64,000 nucleotides of DNA, taken from Rubrolithibacter danxiaensis (lineage in GTDB: Bacteria > Bacteroidota > Bacteroidia > Sphingobacteriales > Sphingobacteriaceae). Below, piece after piece: positions 45,579 through 55,009 of this stretch; the first letter of the stretch is position 1, and each line of letters opens with the position of its first letter. The notes beneath the pieces are model-generated. The model saw only the letters and a program-made list of their open reading frames with translations. It was not told the origin of the DNA and made no database searches. The stretch covers positions 248,001 to 312,000 of the forward strand of contig NZ_JBKOPS010000001.1 in the NCBI RefSeq assembly GCF_047272945.1, read 5' to 3'. The position numbers were made by a program, and so were the translations under genes.

Positions 45579-46954
45579 ACAACGTAAATGATCATGCGGA
45601 ATTAGCAGAAAAATTCAATGCGGATGAGAGTCGGGTTAACTGGTTTGATGAAACGTTGTGGTTTGTACGCCAAAAACGAGACAAGGCTGTTCATGCAATC
45701 CCCGAGTGGGAACAACTGAGGCAATCTGCATCGGAGATTAAAAACCATGTCCTTTCAAATCTTTCTGAATATCTTCTTCTGTTTGAAAAAAATGCAGGTG
45801 CAAATGGTGTAACCGTACATTGGGCGGCAAATGCACAGGAACACAATGAAATTATTCACTCCATCCTGAAAAAGCATAGCATTGATAAAATGGTAAAGAG
45901 CAAATCTATGCTAACAGAAGAATGTCATTTGAATGAATACCTGGAAGAAAAAGGCATAGAAGTAATTGATTCTGACTTGGGAGAACGGATCGTTCAGCTT
46001 GCAAAAGAACCTCCAAGCCATGTTGTAATGCCTTGTATCCATAAAAAAAAGGAGGAAATCGGGCAGATTTTTCACGAGCATTTAGGTACAGAAGCAGGCA
46101 TTTCCGATCCGAAGATATTGACAGAAACTGCAAGGCAGCATTTAAGAGAAATATTTCTTACACGCAAAGCCGCTTTAACAGGAGTAAATTTTGCCGTGGC
46201 AGAAACGGGCGAATTTGTGGTATGTACCAATGAAGGGAATGCCGATATGAGAGCCCACCTGGCCGAAGTACATATTGCGGCAATGGGGATAGAAAAATTG
46301 ATCCCTGAAAGAAAACATCTGGGAATATTTCTTCGTTTGCTGGCAAGAAGTGCAACCGGCCAGCCTATTACTACCTATTCAAGCCATTTTTGCAAGCCGC
46401 GTAAAGGACAGGAAATGCACATTGTACTGGTAGACAACGGACGCAGTACACAATTGGGGAGAAAAGATTTCAGAAACTCACTAAAGTGTATTCGTTGCGG
46501 AGCTTGTATGAATACCTGCCCTGTTTACAGAAGAAGTGGTGGCCACAGTTATCACAATGTTATCAGCGGTCCTATAGGTGCTATTTTAGCCCCTAATTTA
46601 GATATGAAAACAAAGGCCGACCTGCCCTTTGCTTCTACCCTCTGCGGCTCGTGTTCAAATGTATGCCCTGTTAAAATTGATATTCACAACCAGTTATATA
46701 AATGGCGCCAGGTGATTGTAAAAGAAGGATATTCAGATGGTAAAAAAAGTGCAGGAATGAAATTAATGGCTGCTGTATTAAGTTCTCCAACCTTGTACAG
46801 GTTTACAGGAAAAGCAGGAAGGCTGACTTTAAAATATGTCCCTTTTGCAGTCAATAATAAGTTTAACCCCTGGTTTAAGCACCGTGAAATGCCTGAACCT
46901 CCAAAAGAATCATTTTCAGAATGGATTCGCAAAAACAGGAATCAATATGAGTAG
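45575..46954 (+). CDS. lutB: L-lactate utilisation Fe-S protein LutB/LldF
   Basis: A 459-residue protein. A LUD-like N-terminal domain ('VHWAANAQEHNEIIHSILKKHSIDKMVKSKSMLTEECHLNEYLEEKG', 'TGVNFAVAETGEFVVCTNEGNADM') is followed by two 4Fe-4S clusters: 'CIRCGACMNTCPVYRRSGG' and 'CGSCSNVCPVKI'. This is the LutB/YkgF pattern for the electron-transfer subunit of lactate oxidation. It overlaps lutA by 4 bp and lutC by 8 bp. Confidence 0.94.
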   Translation: MNNVNDHAELAEKFNADESRVNWFDETLWFVRQKRDKAVHAIPEWEQLRQSASEIKNHVLSNLSEYLLLFEKNAGANGVTVHWAANAQEHNEIIHSILKKHSIDKMVKSKSMLTEECHLNEYLEEKGIEVIDSDLGERIVQLAKEPPSHVVMPCIHKKKEEIGQIFHEHLGTEAGISDPKILTETARQHLREIFLTRKAALTGVNFAVAETGEFVVCTNEGNADMRAHLAEVHIAAMGIEKLIPERKHLGIFLRLLARSATGQPITTYSSHFCKPRKGQEMHIVLVDNGRSTQLGRKDFRNSLKCIRCGACMNTCPVYRRSGGHSYHNVISGPIGAILAPNLDMKTKADLPFASTLCGSCSNVCPVKIDIHNQLYKWRQVIVKEGYSDGKKSAGMKLMAAVLSSPTLYRFTGKAGRLTLKYVPFAVNNKFNPWFKHREMPEPPKESFSEWIRKNRNQYE

Positions 46955-47531
46955 CAGAGATAAGATATTGGAGGCAATCAGAAAGAATCAGCCTGAAAAG
47001 CTGCCTCTACCGGAACTATTTGAATTCTTTTACGCTGAAGACCTAAAGAATACTTTTACAGAAACAGCTATTTCAATCGGAAGCAGTGTTATTGAAATTG
47101 AAACGTTTGATGAAATTAAAAAATTTATCAGGAATACTTGCAGTACCGATTCCCGCATTGTTTCTACCCTTCCGGAATTAAAAGATATTGCAGAAACAGA
47201 TATCTTCGGCCTTGCTCCTCCTCATTTGCTCGGGAATGTTGATCTTGCTATTCTGAACGGAGATTTTGCTGTAGCAGAAAACAGTGCTGTATGGATAACT
47301 GAAGAATCAATGAAACAAAGGGTTCTTCCGTTCATCACCCAGCACCTTGCTTTAATAATTGATAGCAAGAGAATTGTGTCCACTATGCAGCAGGCTTATA
47401 AAAAAATCGGAACTGACAATTACGGCTTCGGTACTTTTATTGCAGGTCCGTCAAAAACAGCTGATATTGAACAATCTTTAGTTCTTGGAGCACACGGACC
47501 GAGAAGCCTTACTATATTTTTATTAAAATAG
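46947..47531 (+). CDS. lutC: LUD domain protein LutC/LldG
   Basis: A 194-residue LutC/YkgG-type protein. The start at 46947 ('MSSRDKILEAIRKNQPEKLPLPEL') matches relatives; the frame opens further upstream at 46836 but that part lies inside lutB. The LUD fold shows 'GLAPPHLLGNVDLAILNGDFAVAENSAVWIT' and 'TFIAGPSKTADIEQSLVLGAHGPRSLTIFLLK'. It is the third subunit of the lactate-oxidising complex and the last gene of the rha-lut operon. No clear terminator follows. Confidence 0.93.
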   Translation: MSSRDKILEAIRKNQPEKLPLPELFEFFYAEDLKNTFTETAISIGSSVIEIETFDEIKKFIRNTCSTDSRIVSTLPELKDIAETDIFGLAPPHLLGNVDLAILNGDFAVAENSAVWITEESMKQRVLPFITQHLALIIDSKRIVSTMQQAYKKIGTDNYGFGTFIAGPSKTADIEQSLVLGAHGPRSLTIFLLK

Positions 47532-47879
47532 AGGCAGCCACACCTCCACATCGGAATTTCGAAATGTTGCTTATTGTTAAAACTGAGGATTGATTTTGTT
47601 ATGGGATCCATGCTTTAAAATGATCCGAACATACAGATGAGTCTTCTATTTCTTTATATCAAAGAAGATTCTTAGTTGCCGATTTAACAATGGATAATAT
47701 TTTTTCCTAACAGAACTTGCTTCTGCTAACCCATTCATTGAAGATGTTATATTATCATATTTCTTGCTTATTGTGCTGTAAGAAACAAAAGGAATTGGCT
47801 CATGTTCGGATTATAACATTTGATTTAAAACAAAACACTCTTCAGCAAACAAAGTTGAATAAAATAGACAATTACAATC
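47532..47879. other. Intergenic region lutC-SDR
   Basis: 348 bp, AT-rich, without a supported gene. It contains a separated 10-bp inverted repeat (ATCCGAACAT at 47623-47632 and ATGTTCGGAT at 47802-47811) and a small TTCTTT/AAAGAA hairpin near 47650. None is a strong signal. Confidence 0.5.
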
Positions 47880-48677
47880 ATGACAACAAATAAGAACTAT
47901 GCACTTATAACCGGTGCAACAAGCGGAATTGGCTATGAACTTGCTAAACTCTTTGCCAGAGAAAAGTACAACTTGATAATTGTGGCCCGCAGCGAAGAGG
48001 AACTGCAAAAAACAGCGCAGGAATTAAAACAGCAATATGCTGTTGAGATAGTTTCTATTGCGAAGGATTTATTTCTGCGGGAAGCACCTTTTGAACTATA
48101 TGATGAAGTAAAAGCACAAGGTATTCAGGTTGATATTTTGGTAAATGATGCAGGGCAGGGTGAATACGGCAAGTTTGCAGAAACAGATATTAATCGTGAA
48201 CTTGATATTATTCAATTAAATATCGGAGCCTATGTAGTACTTGCAAAATGTTTCCTGAAAGAAATGATTGCGAGGAATGAAGGAAAGATTTTGAATGTTG
48301 GCTCGATAGCGGGAGAAATTCCCGGCCCCTGGCAATCGGTTTATCATGGAACAAAAGCTTTTGTTAATTCATGGACCGAAGCAATCCGGAATGAGGTAAA
48401 AGATTACAATATCACTATTACCTGTCTTCTTCCGGGAGCTACCGATACCGACTTTTTCAATAAAGCAGATATGGAGAATTCTAAAATCGTACAGGAAGGC
48501 AAACTGGATAATCCGGCAAAAGTTGCTCAGGATGGCTACGATGCATTAATGTCCGGAAAAGGAAGTGTTATATCAGGATTTAAAAACAAAATGCAGGTTG
48601 GGATGGGAAAAGTATTACCGGATAGTATAGTTGCAGAACAGACGAACAAACAACAGGCACCTGCAGATAAACAGTGA
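47880..48677 (+). CDS. Short-chain dehydrogenase/reductase (SDR)
   Basis: A 265-residue classical SDR with the NAD(P) motif 'ALITGATSGIGYELAKLF', 'NDAGQGEYG' and the active site Ser in 'NVGSIAGEIPG' with 'YHGTKA' (Tyr-x3-Lys). Belongs to the DltE-like branch in general form. The substrate cannot be predicted. It ends at the shared bidirectional hairpin terminator and is convergent with the zinc alcohol dehydrogenase; its own promoter must lie in the 348-bp gap upstream. Confidence 0.92.
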   Translation: MTTNKNYALITGATSGIGYELAKLFAREKYNLIIVARSEEELQKTAQELKQQYAVEIVSIAKDLFLREAPFELYDEVKAQGIQVDILVNDAGQGEYGKFAETDINRELDIIQLNIGAYVVLAKCFLKEMIARNEGKILNVGSIAGEIPGPWQSVYHGTKAFVNSWTEAIRNEVKDYNITITCLLPGATDTDFFNKADMENSKIVQEGKLDNPAKVAQDGYDALMSGKGSVISGFKNKMQVGMGKVLPDSIVAEQTNKQQAPADKQ

Positions 48678-48686
48678 GTGTCGTCT

Positions 48687-48732
48687 TACTCAAAAAATAA
48701 AAGCTCCGGGTGGAGCTTTTATTTTTTGAGTA
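48687..48732. terminator. Bidirectional terminator, 21-bp perfect stem
   Basis: The arms 48687-48707 and 48712-48732 are exact reverse complements over 21 bp around a GGGT loop. The outer part is A-rich/T-rich on both sides, so it gives a terminator in both directions for the convergent SDR and alcohol dehydrogenase genes. Confidence 0.92.
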
Positions 48733-48748
48733 TTGGAAAAACAAGTTG

Positions 48749-49906
48749 TTAAGGTTTCAATACTACTTTAACACAGTCATCTTCTTTATTTTTAAATATA
48801 TCGTAAGCATGAGATGCCTGATCTAAGGGAAGTGTGTGTGAAATAATATCGTTTAACACTACTTTCTCGTCTTTAACCAATTGGATCAAATGATCGAGGT
48901 AATTTAAAACAGGAGCTTGTCCTTGCTTTATTGTTATACCCTTATCAAACATCCGGTGAACAGGAAAGTTATCATAAGGAGAACCATAAACACCGACGAT
49001 AGAAACTGTTCCGGCACGTCGAACGGCTTTAAAACAATTTTCAATAACTTTTGAGGTCCCTTTTTCAAAATTGACAACAGCTTTTGCTTTTTCAAGAATA
49101 TTTCTTTCGGCTTCAAATCCAACAGCATCAACACAAACATCGGCGCCTCTGCCACCTGTCATTTCCCGTATTGCTTCAATCGGGTCAACTTCATGCGGGT
49201 TGATAGTTTCTACTTTATTAACCAAACGGGCTTTTTCAAGACGATAATTTAAAGGGTCAATCGCTATTACACGGCTTGCTCCGTTTAGCCAGGCTGCTTT
49301 CTGCGCCATTAAACCTACCGGCCCCGAACCAAATATGGCTACAACTTCTCCTCCTTTTAGCTGTGCCCAATCTATTGCCGACCAGCCTGTCGGGAAAATA
49401 TCGGTTAAAAACAGCACTTGTTCGTCCGTCATATTTTCAGGAACAATCCGAGGACTGATATCGGCATAAGGTACCCGTACATATTCAGCCTGACCGCCGG
49501 AATATCCGCCATACAGATCTGTGTAGCCGAATAAGGCACCACCTTTTCCATCAAGCATGTCTCCTTCCGGCCCGTAATGTTTATGATTGGAATTTTCACA
49601 ATGCGGAGTAGCGCCATGGGTGCAAAAGAAGCAGTGGCCACAGGCTATAGGGAATGGCACTACCACTCTGTCGCCCCGTTTAAGCCTGGTAACATTTGAG
49701 CCAACTTCCTCCACTATTCCCATAAATTCATGCCCCATAATCATGTCTTTGGCTTGTGGAACTCCGCCATCATAGATATGTAAATCCGATCCGCATATCG
49801 CTGTAGAAGTTACTTTTAAAATAACGTCGCCGGAATCTTCAATACGGGGATCTTCAACCGTATCAACGCTAATATCTCCGGGTTTGTGAAATACTGCTGC
49901 TTTCAT
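48749..49906 (-). CDS. Zinc-dependent alcohol dehydrogenase family protein
   Basis: A 385-residue medium-chain dehydrogenase. Catalytic zinc ligands are in 'TAICGSDLHIYDG' and 'IMGHEFMGIVEEVG'; the structural-zinc cysteines are all present in 'IACGHCFFCTHGATPHCEN'. The NAD-binding fold starts 'VVAIFGSGPVGLMAQKAAW'. It resembles the glutathione-independent formaldehyde dehydrogenase-like (FDH-like) group, but the true alcohol or aldehyde is unknown. Probably monocistronic; it shares its terminator with the SDR. Confidence 0.92.
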   Translation of the reverse strand: MKAAVFHKPGDISVDTVEDPRIEDSGDVILKVTSTAICGSDLHIYDGGVPQAKDMIMGHEFMGIVEEVGSNVTRLKRGDRVVVPFPIACGHCFFCTHGATPHCENSNHKHYGPEGDMLDGKGGALFGYTDLYGGYSGGQAEYVRVPYADISPRIVPENMTDEQVLFLTDIFPTGWSAIDWAQLKGGEVVAIFGSGPVGLMAQKAAWLNGASRVIAIDPLNYRLEKARLVNKVETINPHEVDPIEAIREMTGGRGADVCVDAVGFEAERNILEKAKAVVNFEKGTSKVIENCFKAVRRAGTVSIVGVYGSPYDNFPVHRMFDKGITIKQGQAPVLNYLDHLIQLVKDEKVVLNDIISHTLPLDQASHAYDIFKNKEDDCVKVVLKP

Positions 49907-50222
49907 AGTGTAAATGTTAAGGTGATGTTAGATGCTAACAATAAGTAATTTATTCGGTTTCCCGGAATTGGATTTTGAAGATGATTTTTTAAAACAGGGA
50001 ACCGAGGATGTTTATTTTTTCCGCTATACCAGCTCTCTCAGCAGATTATTATAATTTAACAGTACTCAAGTACTTTCATCATTCTTATGGCATTAAATTA
50101 AACTTTTGCCTAATTACTAAATGATTTAATTTCTGCGAATGCTATAATTTTAAGGAAGAGGGTACTCTCAAAGTAAAAAACTTAAAACACAAAAGGATTT
50201 AATGTATTCGTGTTTACAAAAA
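49907..50222. other. Intergenic region upstream of alcohol dehydrogenase
   Basis: 316 bp between the alcohol dehydrogenase start and the end of the haloperoxidase-type gene, both on the minus strand. It must hold the dehydrogenase promoter. I see only a weak interrupted inverted repeat (CGGTTTCCC near 49960 and GGGAACCG near 50000) and a 5-bp AGTAC/GTACT pair near 50063; no gene. Confidence 0.45.
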
Positions 50223-51638
50223 CTATTTCCCTGCAACATCCTTTTCATTGGTTTTTAGAGAAGACTGACTTAGACCTAATTTTCTTACTATTGACTCTCC
50301 GATTTGTTTTCCTTGTTTCTGCCCGTTCTCTATTGCATCCATGTAATGTATTCCTCCGTAAAACCTTGAAATAGCCGCTTCATCAGCGGCCTGTATAAAG
50401 GATTTGAACTTACGCGGTTTCAATTCAAACATAAGTTCAGTGTCATCGGTATAGCTAAAATTATTTCCCAATAAGCCGGAAAGTATAACAGCTACTGCTG
50501 TTGATGCCACACTGTGACCCGAGGGATATTCTGGAAATGGAGGTGTTTGTAGCATGGGCTGCCAGCTTACATCAATATTTCTGTTGATAAATGTTTCAGG
50601 CCGTATTCTATTGCTCCGATATTTTTCATCCCAGCAACTAATAAATGCGTCATGCAGAGACAAGGCTACTAATGTATGGGCAGTAATTACAGCTTTCATA
50701 TCGAGCTTAGCCTGTTGGCAGGCAATACCGGTTATATTCATCCAATGAGCTCCCGGACTAATTTTTTTAAATCCTAAAGACATGTGACCGGCTGTGACTA
50801 AGGCGAAAGGATTACAGTCCCAAAAAGCAGCTATTTCCTTTTGTTCAGATGTAGCATTTTTCGTCGCACTATATACATCGTGTGCTATTTTATAAAAAGC
50901 ACTGGTAGAATCTTTACTAAAGTGAGTAGGTCGTTCAGGCGTAAACTGAGCAGCCGAGTCAATAAAGAAAGTACGTAATGTATTCCAATGCGGGTCTACC
51001 GGTTCCATATAAGCAGGCGGAGTAGGATACCAGTAACCTTCGCCCTTTGCAGGTGTATAACGAAGCCGGGAACTCAGCTTACTATATCCGTCTGTCTTCG
51101 ACCACGCGACAATTTGCCTGCTTATATCCTGCGCTACAAGCAACGATGCGGTTATGGTCTGTTTAGTTATTTTGCTTTTAGTTAGAAAATTCAAAAAATC
51201 GTCTTCATTCTTCTGCATCATACTGCCCGACGGCAAAAGTGATTTTCCGGATTCGTAAATGCATAACACCGCGGCAATGTCTCGGTCATAGCCTTTAACA
51301 TCCGTAAAATTGATCTTTGGATATTGGTTAATGTTTTTTTTCAGTGCAAATGTTTCTATATCGTTACCTGAAACTATTTCGTAAGCCCCTAACATGCAAT
51401 AAGCAAAATATCTGGCAGCTCCGGTCGGCGACAATACATCGTGCATCATTACCATGGATAAGGAAAAAACCGCTGGCTTTACAGCATTCTCAAGATGAAG
51501 CGGTTTCTGAACGCTGAACGATTTTATGGGTAGAATCAAGAAAAAGGCCCCCAGCATTGTTGCTTTTGCATGGATCTTTTGTATTACCCTTGTAATTCTG
51601 ATTTCTAGAAAGCTATTTAAATAGTTGATAAAGCTCAT
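50223..51638 (-). CDS. Vanadium-dependent haloperoxidase / PAP2-type enzyme
   Basis: A 471-residue helical protein of the vanadium-haloperoxidase/acid-phosphatase superfamily, with an N-terminal hydrophobic segment (about 28-44) that may be a signal or anchor. All oxyanion-site residues are present with the canonical spacing: Lys339-x6-Arg346-Pro in 'KYRSNRIRPE', Ser373-Gly374-His375 in 'EYPSGHSVA', and Arg425-x5-His431 in 'SRFYGGIHYMD'. The fold binds vanadate for halide oxidation or phosphate for hydrolysis; sequence alone does not decide. The length fits bacterial haloperoxidase-like proteins better than small PAP2 phosphatases. It is 18 bp downstream of the large VCBS gene, so probably the last gene of that operon. 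Confidence 0.88.
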   Translation of the reverse strand: MSFINYLNSFLEIRITRVIQKIHAKATMLGAFFLILPIKSFSVQKPLHLENAVKPAVFSLSMVMMHDVLSPTGAARYFAYCMLGAYEIVSGNDIETFALKKNINQYPKINFTDVKGYDRDIAAVLCIYESGKSLLPSGSMMQKNEDDFLNFLTKSKITKQTITASLLVAQDISRQIVAWSKTDGYSKLSSRLRYTPAKGEGYWYPTPPAYMEPVDPHWNTLRTFFIDSAAQFTPERPTHFSKDSTSAFYKIAHDVYSATKNATSEQKEIAAFWDCNPFALVTAGHMSLGFKKISPGAHWMNITGIACQQAKLDMKAVITAHTLVALSLHDAFISCWDEKYRSNRIRPETFINRNIDVSWQPMLQTPPFPEYPSGHSVASTAVAVILSGLLGNNFSYTDDTELMFELKPRKFKSFIQAADEAAISRFYGGIHYMDAIENGQKQGKQIGESIVRKLGLSQSSLKTNEKDVAGK

Positions 51639-51656
51639 AGTTGCATACAGTTAGGG

Positions 51657-54600
51657 TTATTTGTAATTATAAAATTGCAGTTCCCCATCGGCCACGCCCA
51701 CGACTACATAATTTTTATCGTTTATTGGAAATGTATCTGCAGATTTCACATCACCTATTACGTTGAGGCCAGATTCTGATTGATTTACATAAGAGAATTC
51801 ACCAGTACCCATACCGATTAAAAGGCAGCCGAAATTAGCATCAATAGCTCCTATTTTTAACCTGTTATCTGAATGGTTGCCTAATAGTAATAAATCCTGC
51901 CTGCCGTCCCTGTTAAAATCGCCGGTAAGAACTTTTGTTACCATTGAAAACTGTGCTTCCACCGGTAAAACATTTTTTTCGTACCGTGGGCCCTTTTTTA
52001 TAAAATACACGCTATTAGGTTCTGTGGCTGAAAGCTTATTGGCCTTTGCTAACTCTTCTGGTGAAAAAATATCCTTTATGGTAGCATCGGCATAGCTTTT
52101 ATATGATGTAAATTTTTTGCGCATACCGTAAATCTGATCATTCAGTTCGTCGCGACTTACAAAAGGATAGCTTATTCCTTGTACATAACAGTTTAAAAAC
52201 GGATCTACTGAACCATTGTTATCGAAATCTGCATAATACAACTCCAGCGGCTCTTTCTCTGAAAAATGAAATTGAATATTACGTCCAAGGTTACCGGCAA
52301 TAATATCATCCTCCCCATCATTGTTAATGTCTGCAATAGTTAAGGTTTGCCATAAGCCTTTATTATCGTCAGTAAAATACGTATCGGTGCTGTCAATGAA
52401 CTCGCTGCCGTTATTAATAAAAATACTTATCGGCATAAACTCTCCGCACAAAATCAAATCCGGTTTGCCATCCTTGTTAATATCGGTCCATGCAGCATCA
52501 GTCACCATTCCAACTTTTGAAAAAGAAGAAGGCGTTATTTCAAAAGTGTTGTTCCCTCTATTTGTTAAAAGATAACTATCAGGAATTACCGGATATTGCC
52601 CGGGAACAACTCTTGCTCCAACGAATAAATCTATTTTCCCATCTCCATTGTAATCGCATGGCCTTACACAAGATTTACTGCCGGCACTTACATCGGGAAG
52701 CGTAGTAACGGAGCGGCTGAAATTACCCTTTCCATCATTCAGATATAACTCGTCCTGAAGGGATGGCGTATTAGCTTCGAAAAGGGAATACCCTCCTTTA
52801 GCCATATACAAATCCGGATCCCCGTCATTATCGCTATCGAAAAAAACGGCTGCGCTGATTGTAGAGGCAGCCTCATCGCTGATGTTTTGAGGAACAGGTT
52901 TAAACGAGCCATCTTTTTGCTGAAGAAATATCTTTGCGGGCTCTGATTGATCTCCACTAATAAAAATATCTGTTAAACCATCCTTGTTAACATCTCCTTT
53001 TGCCATAACCGGACCTGTTTTGGAGTACATATACAATAAAAGCGGCTGCCGCTTAAAATCATTTTCTCTGTTGGATTGATTGGTATAGTTGATGAATGCA
53101 GGAGATTTCTCAAAAACGATATTCTTTTTAGTAGCAGGAGGTACTGACACAGTACTTTTATAGGTTATTTTAACCAGGGAATTTATTGCAGGAGTTGTTA
53201 CTTTTTGCTGCGTTTTATCCGGCCAGATAACAAGTACCGAATCAATAACTTTCTCTTGCCCAATCCCAAAATGAGCAGTTGTGGAAACACAAGACAAATA
53301 GCCCCTGTTGGGATTTACCTCCAGGTACTGCAGGCCCTGCTTTGTATATAAATAAATTTTGGAACCGATGGCATTTAAATTGGGAGTTTTGAACTCCAGT
53401 TTAACTGACAAAAAATTATTTCCAGAGATTTCGCTGCTGTTGTTTCTGTAAATCGCTGCATCTTCATTTATCCTGTTAACAACAAGATCCAGGTCACCGT
53501 CGTTATCCAGATCAACATAAACGGCTCCGCTTGAAATATCGGGTGTTTGCAGCCCCCATTCTTCCACAGTGTTTTTAAATGTACGATCCTTGTTATTTCT
53601 AAAAATATAGTTGTGAACCTTTGTAGAAGGCATTGCGGTTATCAGGTCCATTAACTTTGCGGGTTCCCGGTCAATTGCTTTTTTCACCTTATAATCGCCC
53701 CAGTATTTTAAAAAGTCTTTATTTGTGTAATCCCGCAAATAGCCGTTTGTAACGAAAACGTCTTTATAACCATCATTGTCAAAATCAGCAAATAAAGGGG
53801 CCCAGCTCCAATCTGTATTAGACAAGCCGGATAATTGAGCTATTTCGCTGAATGTTCCATTACCATTGTTCAACTGAAGCATATTGCGCATGTATTGCTT
53901 CTGCAATCCCTGATTGAGCATCAACTGAAACGATTCATAATTCTCCTGTAATTGTAAAAGTTTTTGCCGTTTGTTATCCTCGGGCATCATATCCATATTT
54001 AAAACATCAGGTAAGCCATCATTATTAAAGTCAGCAATATCTACACCCATTGAGAACTGGGCAAGATGATTAAAATATTTTTCAGAAGATTCTGTAAATG
54101 TTCCGTTATGGTTGTTGATATATAAATAATCGGGTTCGTTATAATCATTGCTTGCATAGATATCCTGCCATCCGTCTTTATTAATATCTGCAATAGCCAG
54201 CCCTAATCCGAAATTAAGAGGGCTTTGGTATATTCCAGCCGATTTTGAGACATCTGTAAAGTGGGCACCGTCATTTCTGTATAGTTTATTACCTGCCAGG
54301 GAATCAATTAAATTCCTGTGACGGGCAAGTTCCATGTTGTCTATTTTTTTAGTGCTATGATTTAACAGAAACATATCCAGATCGCCATCGTTGTCAAAAT
54401 CAAAAAATGCAGCCTGAGTACTGTAGCTTTTATCATCCAGTCCATACTGTTTCGCTGCCTCATCAAACTTCAAATTGCCTTTGTTAATGAATAGCTGATT
54501 CCGCCTGTTTTCATCAGCCACTTTGCCGGAATAGCACAAATAGATGTCGAGCAATCCGTCTCCGTTCACGTCCGCTATGGTAGTACCGGTTTTCCAGCTG

Positions 54601-54935
54601 TTTTTTCTTCCTTCCAATCCAGCACCCGCGGCTTTTGTAATATCTCTAAATTTCAGGTCTCCCAGGTTCAAATAAAGCCGGTTCGGCTTCATATTAGCGG
54701 TAAAAAAAAGATCTTCCAGACCGTCGTTATTAATATCGCCGACAGCTACTCCTCCCCCATTATAAAAATATTCATACGCCAGCACATTGAGGTTTTCTGT
54801 CTCACTAATATCATTTGAAAAGGCAATTCCAGTGTTTTTTGACGCTAAGGATTCAAACATCTTTTTTTGTCCCGAAGCAGATAAATAACAAGACAATGCA
54901 GTCAGCAGGAGAATCAGTCGGCTGTATCTGTTCAT
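51657..54935 (-). CDS. Large VCBS/FG-GAP repeat protein with ASPIC/UnbV domain (CRTAC1-like)
   Basis: About 1092 residues from the Met at 54935, which begins a good signal peptide ('YSRLILLLTALSCYLSASGQ'); an ATG at 54947 adds four residues. Many FG-GAP/VCBS repeats carry calcium-loop motifs such as 'DINNDGLEDLFF', 'DVNGDGLLDIYL', 'DFDNDGDLDMFLL' and 'DYNGDGKIDLFVGA', forming probably two beta-propellers. Between them (about 505-595) lies an ASPIC/UnbV domain ('NAIGSKIYLYTKQGLQYLEVNPNRGYLSC', 'HFGIGQEKVIDSVLVIWPD'). It would be secreted or surface-exposed; binding rather than catalysis is likely. It follows the SusD gene by about 62 bp across a hairpin and precedes the haloperoxidase-type gene. 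Confidence 0.9.
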   Translation of the reverse strand: MNRYSRLILLLTALSCYLSASGQKKMFESLASKNTGIAFSNDISETENLNVLAYEYFYNGGGVAVGDINNDGLEDLFFTANMKPNRLYLNLGDLKFRDITKAAGAGLEGRKNSWKTGTTIADVNGDGLLDIYLCYSGKVADENRRNQLFINKGNLKFDEAAKQYGLDDKSYSTQAAFFDFDNDGDLDMFLLNHSTKKIDNMELARHRNLIDSLAGNKLYRNDGAHFTDVSKSAGIYQSPLNFGLGLAIADINKDGWQDIYASNDYNEPDYLYINNHNGTFTESSEKYFNHLAQFSMGVDIADFNNDGLPDVLNMDMMPEDNKRQKLLQLQENYESFQLMLNQGLQKQYMRNMLQLNNGNGTFSEIAQLSGLSNTDWSWAPLFADFDNDGYKDVFVTNGYLRDYTNKDFLKYWGDYKVKKAIDREPAKLMDLITAMPSTKVHNYIFRNNKDRTFKNTVEEWGLQTPDISSGAVYVDLDNDGDLDLVVNRINEDAAIYRNNSSEISGNNFLSVKLEFKTPNLNAIGSKIYLYTKQGLQYLEVNPNRGYLSCVSTTAHFGIGQEKVIDSVLVIWPDKTQQKVTTPAINSLVKITYKSTVSVPPATKKNIVFEKSPAFINYTNQSNRENDFKRQPLLLYMYSKTGPVMAKGDVNKDGLTDIFISGDQSEPAKIFLQQKDGSFKPVPQNISDEAASTISAAVFFDSDNDGDPDLYMAKGGYSLFEANTPSLQDELYLNDGKGNFSRSVTTLPDVSAGSKSCVRPCDYNGDGKIDLFVGARVVPGQYPVIPDSYLLTNRGNNTFEITPSSFSKVGMVTDAAWTDINKDGKPDLILCGEFMPISIFINNGSEFIDSTDTYFTDDNKGLWQTLTIADINNDGEDDIIAGNLGRNIQFHFSEKEPLELYYADFDNNGSVDPFLNCYVQGISYPFVSRDELNDQIYGMRKKFTSYKSYADATIKDIFSPEELAKANKLSATEPNSVYFIKKGPRYEKNVLPVEAQFSMVTKVLTGDFNRDGRQDLLLLGNHSDNRLKIGAIDANFGCLLIGMGTGEFSYVNQSESGLNVIGDVKSADTFPINDKNYVVVGVADGELQFYNYK

Positions 54936-54970
54936 AATTAAAAGCATTAAACTGGTATCAACGGATTAAA

Positions 54971-55007
54971 ATAAAAAAAGCAGGAGACATTCTCCTGCTT
55001 TTTTTAT
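54971..55007 (-). terminator. Hairpin terminator or processing site after susD
   Basis: A 17-bp perfect stem with a CAT loop, A-run on one arm and T-run on the other, directly after the SusD stop on the minus strand. It would end or attenuate transcription so that the VCBS gene is made at a lower level than SusCD. Confidence 0.85.
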
Positions 55008-55009
55008 TA

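Noticed and set aside
46836..46946. Upstream extension of the lutC frame
   Set aside because: It lies wholly inside lutB; the family N-terminus begins at 46947.
47623..47811. Separated 10-bp inverted repeat after lutC
   Set aside because: Arms are 169 bp apart and a 10-bp match in a region of this size is not strongly unexpected; no mobile element lies between them.
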